Of a stretch of DNA of 64,000 nucleotides, positions 59,200 to 64,000 are shown in pieces. A program made the translations under genes and the position numbers. The stretch covers positions 625,001 through 689,000 of the forward strand of contig OZ018418.1 in NCBI GenBank assembly GCA_963969595.1, written 5' to 3'. Numbering within the stretch: the first letter of the stretch is position 1; each line of letters starts with the position of its first letter. A model generated the notes under the pieces. That model searched no databases and had not been told where the DNA came from. It saw nothing but the letters and a program-made list of their open reading frames with translations. The stretch comes from Neckera pumila (Eukaryota; Streptophyta; Bryopsida; Hypnales; Neckeraceae).

Positions 59200-61310
59200 A
59201 AGACAAAGAAGAAATACAGACATCATAACATTTTGATCAAACTGGGCCCTTTCGTATTTCACAACCCAATCTTGGGGGTCCTAAAAATTACACCATTCAC
59301 TTGGGAGTGTCTATTCATCTCCACTATTTCGAAAGATAGAAAAGGAGCGCTACCTTAGACCTCCTAAATAAAATAATTGGATTCCAAGGAGAACTAATTA
59401 TGAAACACTGCAAGGCATTTTAGCACAATAATTTTAGTGAAAAAAGTTTGTGGGACACCACCAAGGGCCTTCTTTCATTGAAGTGGACCCTTCTTCTTTA
59501 CAAATCATTTCTAAAAATATCCAAAATGAAACCGTTAATACGGGAGCACCTATTGCCCACCATTTAAAAGGAAAAACCAGAGAGGGAACACTATCGTAGG
59601 CTTGCAGAATAAAATGATAAGATTTTAGACACACCAAATTATAAAACAGTGGAAGGCATTCTACCACAACAAACTCATTCAAATTACTTTGTGGATCACC
59701 ACCTACTACTCTCTTATATGAAAGTGGGCCCTTCTTTTTTACTACCCATTTTTTTCCATGCATTAAATGAAAACATTCCAATGGGTGCGTTGGATGTCCA
59801 CCATAATAAAAAAATTAAAAAAGGGTCAGGGGCCTATAAAATCAAATGATTCCATTCCGTGTACAACAAATTAGGAAATATTGCAAGGCATTTTTCCATA
59901 ACAATTTCATTGACAGTACTTGTTGGATCACGTACCATCGAAGGTGGTCCCGCTTTCATCAAAGTGGGCCCTTCTTTTTGACTACCCATTTTTTTTCATG
60001 CATTAAATGAAAACATTCCAAGGGGTGCGTTGGATGCCCACCATAATTACAAAAAAAAAAAAGTGTCAAGGGCCTACAAAATCAAATGATTCCATTCCGT
60101 GCACAACAAATTAGGAAATACTGCAAGGCCTTTTTCCAGAACAATTTCATTGACAATACTTGTTGGATCACGTACCTTCAAAGGCCCCTTTTTCAAAAAT
60201 GTCGATGGACCTTTCTTCTTGACAGTCCATTGTTCTGGCCTCCAAAATTAGACCATTCGAATCGGAGTGCCTACTGCCCAGCATTGTTTTAAATAAAAAC
60301 AAAGAGAACATTAATGGAAGCCTCTCAAAAAAAAAAAAAAAAAGATGCACAACAAATTTTAAAACTGAGGCAGGCATTTTGCCACAACAATTTCATTCTA
60401 ATTAGTGTTTGGACCCCCACATACGGCCCACTCTCATGAAAGTAGGGTCTTTGCATTAACAATGCTTTATTTTGGGTCCACAAAATTAGACAATTCCAAT
60501 GCGAGTGCCTACTGCCCTCCATTCACACACAAAATATACAGGAACAGTATATGAGGCCTGAAAAATTTGAGAATTTCATTCCATGCAAAACAAATTATGA
60601 AACAGTGCACGGCATTTCTTCATAAAAGCCTCAGTAATTCAAAAAATAATTATAAAACATATAGGGTGCCTGGAACATCAAATGATTCCATTTTGTGCAC
60701 AACAAAATAAGAAATAATGCAAGGCATATTGTTGTTGAAATAATCAATTTTAATTCGCTGGTCAGCCATCGTCAAGGGTCCTCTATTATAAAAATAGGCC
60801 CTTCTTTTAGGCAAATAAATTGTTTTGTTTTCTGATTTTGACCACTCAAGTAGGAGTGACCACTGCCAGCCATAATCTTCTATAAAAAGGAAGGGAACAG
60901 TACCAGGGGTTTGCTGAATACAAGGAACCAGTTCATTCATGACAAATTCTTAAAGCATGCAAGGCATTTTTCCAAAAGTATTTCATTCAAAATAGTCTGT
61001 GGGCCACCACTAGGGGCCTTTATTCTTTGAACTGGGCCTTTCTTCTTGACTATGCAATTTAGGGAAGCCCAATATAAGATCATTCAAATGGTAGTCCCAT
61101 GTATGCACCAATTTTCTTTAAAATAAGAAAGTGAATACTACAGGGGGGTTAACAAATAAAATGAAGGAATTTCATGCACAAGAAATGATGAAACACTGCA
61201 TTGCATTTTCCAAAAACAATGTCATTCAAATTAATTTGTAGGCCAACTGGGAGGGGCCCTGTTTCTGAAAGTGGGCCCTTCTTCTTCACAATCGGATTAA
61301 ACAAATCATT
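59200..61310. repeat. ~240-bp satellite-like tandem repeat, about nine units
   Basis: GTGGGCCCTTCTTCTTGAC and variants recur at about 59245, 59482, 59722, 59963, 60206, 60442, 60795, 61038 and 61272. Spacing is 234-243 except one gap of 353. Each unit also has GCAAGGCATTTTTCCA, ACAATTTCATT, TGCCCACCAT and GATTCCATTCCGTGCACAAC in the same order. Units are 70-90% alike by eye. The array ends about 340 bases from the 3' end of the CACTA coding region. Confidence 0.85.
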
Positions 61311-61647
61311 CTTTGACTTCCATGCAATAAAACTTTAAATTGGTGCAAGTTATTTTATGTCCCAATGTTGTGTAGATGTTTACATCATCTTCTGGTCCGT
61401 TTCCTTGGACATTTGTGCTCTTCACATTACCAGACAGGGTTATCTTAGAAAACAACATTCACGTACAAGACGCTTGATGCATGCTGTACGCCTGTCAGTA
61501 ACGACGTCATTACAGATATCTTCAATTACATGTGCTGTGACTTTTGTAGTTGGTTTACTGAGACATGCAATCCAACGATGCTGACGTCAGTTTGAACACA
61601 ACTGATTATAAGCGTAGTCCGCGGTGTAAATGGCAAGGGCAGTCCCC

Positions 61648-64000
61648 CTATGTTCTTTGTACTTGTTGTTGCCTTGGAGCCTCTGCTGCTGGTCTAATGA
61701 ACATACCACCTTCTGTTGACGCTTCTCTCGCAGGTTCTGACTCCAAAGCAACGGGTTGGAGCCTTGTGAAGTCCTCATCATTTCCCACTTGAATCATAGA
61801 AGGGATGGTTTCATTGTCTTCAAGTTGTCCATGTCTACCCCGCACATCTGTACGGCATATGACCTTCCAGCCTGCCTTCTGAGGATCATCCAAAAAAAAC
61901 ACCTGTTGAATGTGCATTGGAAATGCAAAAGAGTCCGCATGCACCGTGCCATCCATATGGTTGAAATTTGCAATTGTAAAGCCATAGCAATCTTGCTGGA
62001 CATGAGGAAAGCGACCATCATTGCTCCCTCTAACCCAATCGCACACTAGCACGGGCGTGTAATGGTTGCAATAGTCGACCTCCAAGATTTCTTCTATATA
62101 TCCCATGTAGTCATGTGTTTGCTCTATGGGTTGCCCATTGCGAAGCCCCCATTGAAATTGCCGAGTGAATGAGGCTACCACAGCAGAGTCGCGTGTGACA
62201 AATCCACTTTCCGCACTACGAATGCGAAGATGCATGCCAAAAGCATACATTTGACAATGGGATGTAGCAAATCGCTCCGGGGGTTGGCTGTACTGTACAA
62301 CATCATCGTCCAAACTTTGGCCTGCAGCTTGTAGTGTCATCACCTGTGCATTGAACCACAAGGCGAAAGGCGGCAAATCATAGAGGTCTGTCGGATATCG
62401 CACAGGCATGTTTGGATGGCGTCGGCGAACACTTCGCCGAAATGCCTCTCTTTCCTCCCAACGTCTACAACGTGCTGTTGTTTACTCCCTGCACATGATC
62501 CATGTTTGTACTATTAGAGTAGGCTTCACTTCATAATGTAAGTACATTGAAATGAACCGTTGTCAACATACTAACAGAGCTTGCCAGTGTAGTGACCTTT
62601 GTCCTCAATGACGCAATGCATGATGTCAAAGATGATGTTCTGTCCAATGTCCACTGTTACAGACATATATGAAAATGTACAAGGATGCAGCTGACCATTG
62701 GCCAGTCACCTACCACTTGCCCCTCATAGAATTAGGTTTGCAAGTTAGGAAAACTCTATCAAAGAATCTACAAAGTCAAGGACAAAGTTCACTTCAATAT
62801 AGAAATGCACAGTCTGAAGAGGATATAGGAACTCACTTTCGCCAAGCGTCAAGGCACGCATCATTGTCCAGTACAAAGGCATGAAGAAGGTTCCTGAATT
62901 CATCCAACATCTTCCGCTTTTGCTTGGAGTTTAATCAAAGAATCTCGTCTGTCATTGTAGCGTCTTCATTCGGGTCCCATATCCGGTGCACTGTCCCGCT
63001 ATACTGGCGCATTTACTCCGTACAAAATCTGAGTGCGTCATCCATTCGATAGCCCTTTGCAATGCTACCCTTTGGATGTGCATAAGTTCGAATATAATCC
63101 TTCAAAGTTTTCATGTAGTGCTCTATCGGATACATCCAACGACAATGCACTAGGCCACACACAAATAATTGTTGTACCAAGTGCACGGGAAGATGTGACA
63201 TGATGTTCAAGAATGTGGGTGGAAATTCCTTCTCCAGCACGCAAGTGGCCATAATGACATCGCGCATCATCTCATTCTGGTCACTCTGCCGGACTTCTTT
63301 AGCACATATTCTCTAAAAAACTTTGCTCATTTTGATGATGGCTACGCGCATGTTCTCATTCAATAAGTTCCGTATGGCCACAGGTAGGATCTGCCAACAA
63401 TACTCCAACACAAAGGTTCCATGAGGGAGACTGTTCACTACAAAGACGCGGGACCATGAAATTCCAATGACACATCCATTTCTTGTAGTGCTTCAAGTAC
63501 TCTGAACATGACATAAAAGTAATTGACTAGCATGTCATAATCTCTGTCGCTAAAGACACTGACATGCTTCCCTATTGTTTTCAATGACATTCATGTTCAC
63601 ATCAATGGAAGCATGCCTTGCCATCCCGTCACGCACAAAGGATCATGTCAACGTCATTTACAATGTCTGAAGCAATGATTCCCACGACATATAATGCATG
63701 GAAAAAGCAAGAATGTTACATACATGCTGCATGAGGACATGGTAGTCGTGAGTTTTCATATATTGCAGCTTCCCATCTTCAAGGCGCTTGTGAATGCTTC
63801 CCACATAGTTCGTCGGGGTGTGAATAATGGAAATTATAGAAACAAACTCCTTTCGTTCATGGGGCTTGAACACATAAGGTGCCGAAGGCATGTAGTATTC
63901 ATCTTGTCGCTGGCGTGGTTCTTGAAGTCATATTTCTTCACGAATGCCCAATTCCTGTGCATCAATTCGACTTCCTGGACTGTCATTCATGCCCCACAAA
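61648..64000 (-). pseudogene. CACTA (En/Spm) transposase, 3' part, open at window edge
   Basis: The minus-strand gene enters from beyond 64000. Exon to 63724: FKPHERKEFVSIISIIHTPTN and QYMKTHDYHVLMQH, the end of the Tnp2 transposase core. Intron 63391-63723 (donor GTATGT, acceptor TTGGCAG) joins LMQH to ILPVAIRNLLNENM. Exon 63390-62837 carries the DUF4218 region (CVLEKEFPPTFLNIMSHLPV, then HCRWMYPIEHYMKTLKDYIR). Intron 62489-62836 (donor GTGAGT, acceptor ATGTGCAG). Last exon 62488-61648 holds the DUF4216 region (YMGYIEEILEVDYCNHYTPV, CDWVRG, FPMHIQQVFFLDDPQKAGW). All exons keep one frame. In-frame stops: TGA near 63930, TAG about 63313, TAA 63013, TGA about 62940, TAA about 62480. The last exon is open for 253 codons. 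Terminal CACTA repeats were not located. Confidence 0.88.

Noticed and set aside
1..64000. Organelle DNA
   Set aside because: Satellites, hAT and CACTA elements and GT-AG introns are nuclear features; no organelle gene was seen.

Overview
The window looks like nuclear DNA of a green plant of the land-plant/charophyte lineage. The signs are plant-type telomere repeats (TTTAGGG) inside the sequence, a plant CACTA transposase with DUF4218 and DUF4216 regions, a plant-style hAT transposase with a BED-like finger, GT-AG introns, and a repeat-dominated AT-rich background. I cannot name the species. There is no rRNA, tRNA, CRISPR array or bacterial operon, and no housekeeping gene I would call intact. 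Almost every coding region is a decayed copy of a mobile-element-type or repeat-borne gene.

Layout: 1-2.3 kb AT-rich spacer; 2.3-6.9 kb a hAT element (minus strand) with GTCCGA-rich arrays on both sides; 7.1-14.3 kb two tail-to-tail copies (A1 plus, A2 minus) of an unrecognised gag-like, coiled-coil gene family; 14.9-18.1 kb a RING-finger gene remnant cut by a repeat (R1); 18.9-23.3 kb a DUF7869-type gene (minus) with a long leader; 23.6-25.7 kb two interleaved ~175-bp tandem repeats; 27.5-35.0 kb a GC-rich leader and a long three-exon gene with Ulp1-like, ParB-like and DNA-methylase-like parts; 35.5-37.0 kb an FCP1/HAD-like gene and another fragment; 37.9-42.7 kb the third gag-like copy (A3, minus); 43-50 kb minisatellites around a BED-like/Ser-Gly-Gln-rich gene; 50.2-52.4 kb a protein-kinase-like gene; 53.0-53.8 kb an unrecognised gene; 55-58.1 kb a 31-bp array and a second DUF7869-type copy; 58.1-61.3 kb R1, a ~160-bp repeat and a ~240-bp satellite; 61.6-64 kb the 3' half of a CACTA transposase (minus), open at the window edge.

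Three signals stand out. First, many remnants keep one reading frame over long distances but are crossed by stop codons, about half of them TAG, a third TGA and few TAA. Where the two DUF7869 copies can be compared, a stop in one faces Gln or Arg in the other. This fits C-to-T change at CAG and CGA codons. Second, a near-palindromic ~19-bp motif (TATACTCGACCCGAGTATA and variants) occurs about 20 times, in the leaders of two unrelated genes and twice in each of the two introns of the Ulp1/ParB/methylase gene. Third, three different gene remnants (hAT, BED/SGQ protein, kinase-like) each have a sense-oriented GTCCGA array just upstream, as if different cargoes sit in one kind of element.

All family assignments were made by eye from motifs. 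Coordinates of exons, repeats and frameshifts are hand-derived and good to a few bases at motif-defined edges, and to tens of bases elsewhere.
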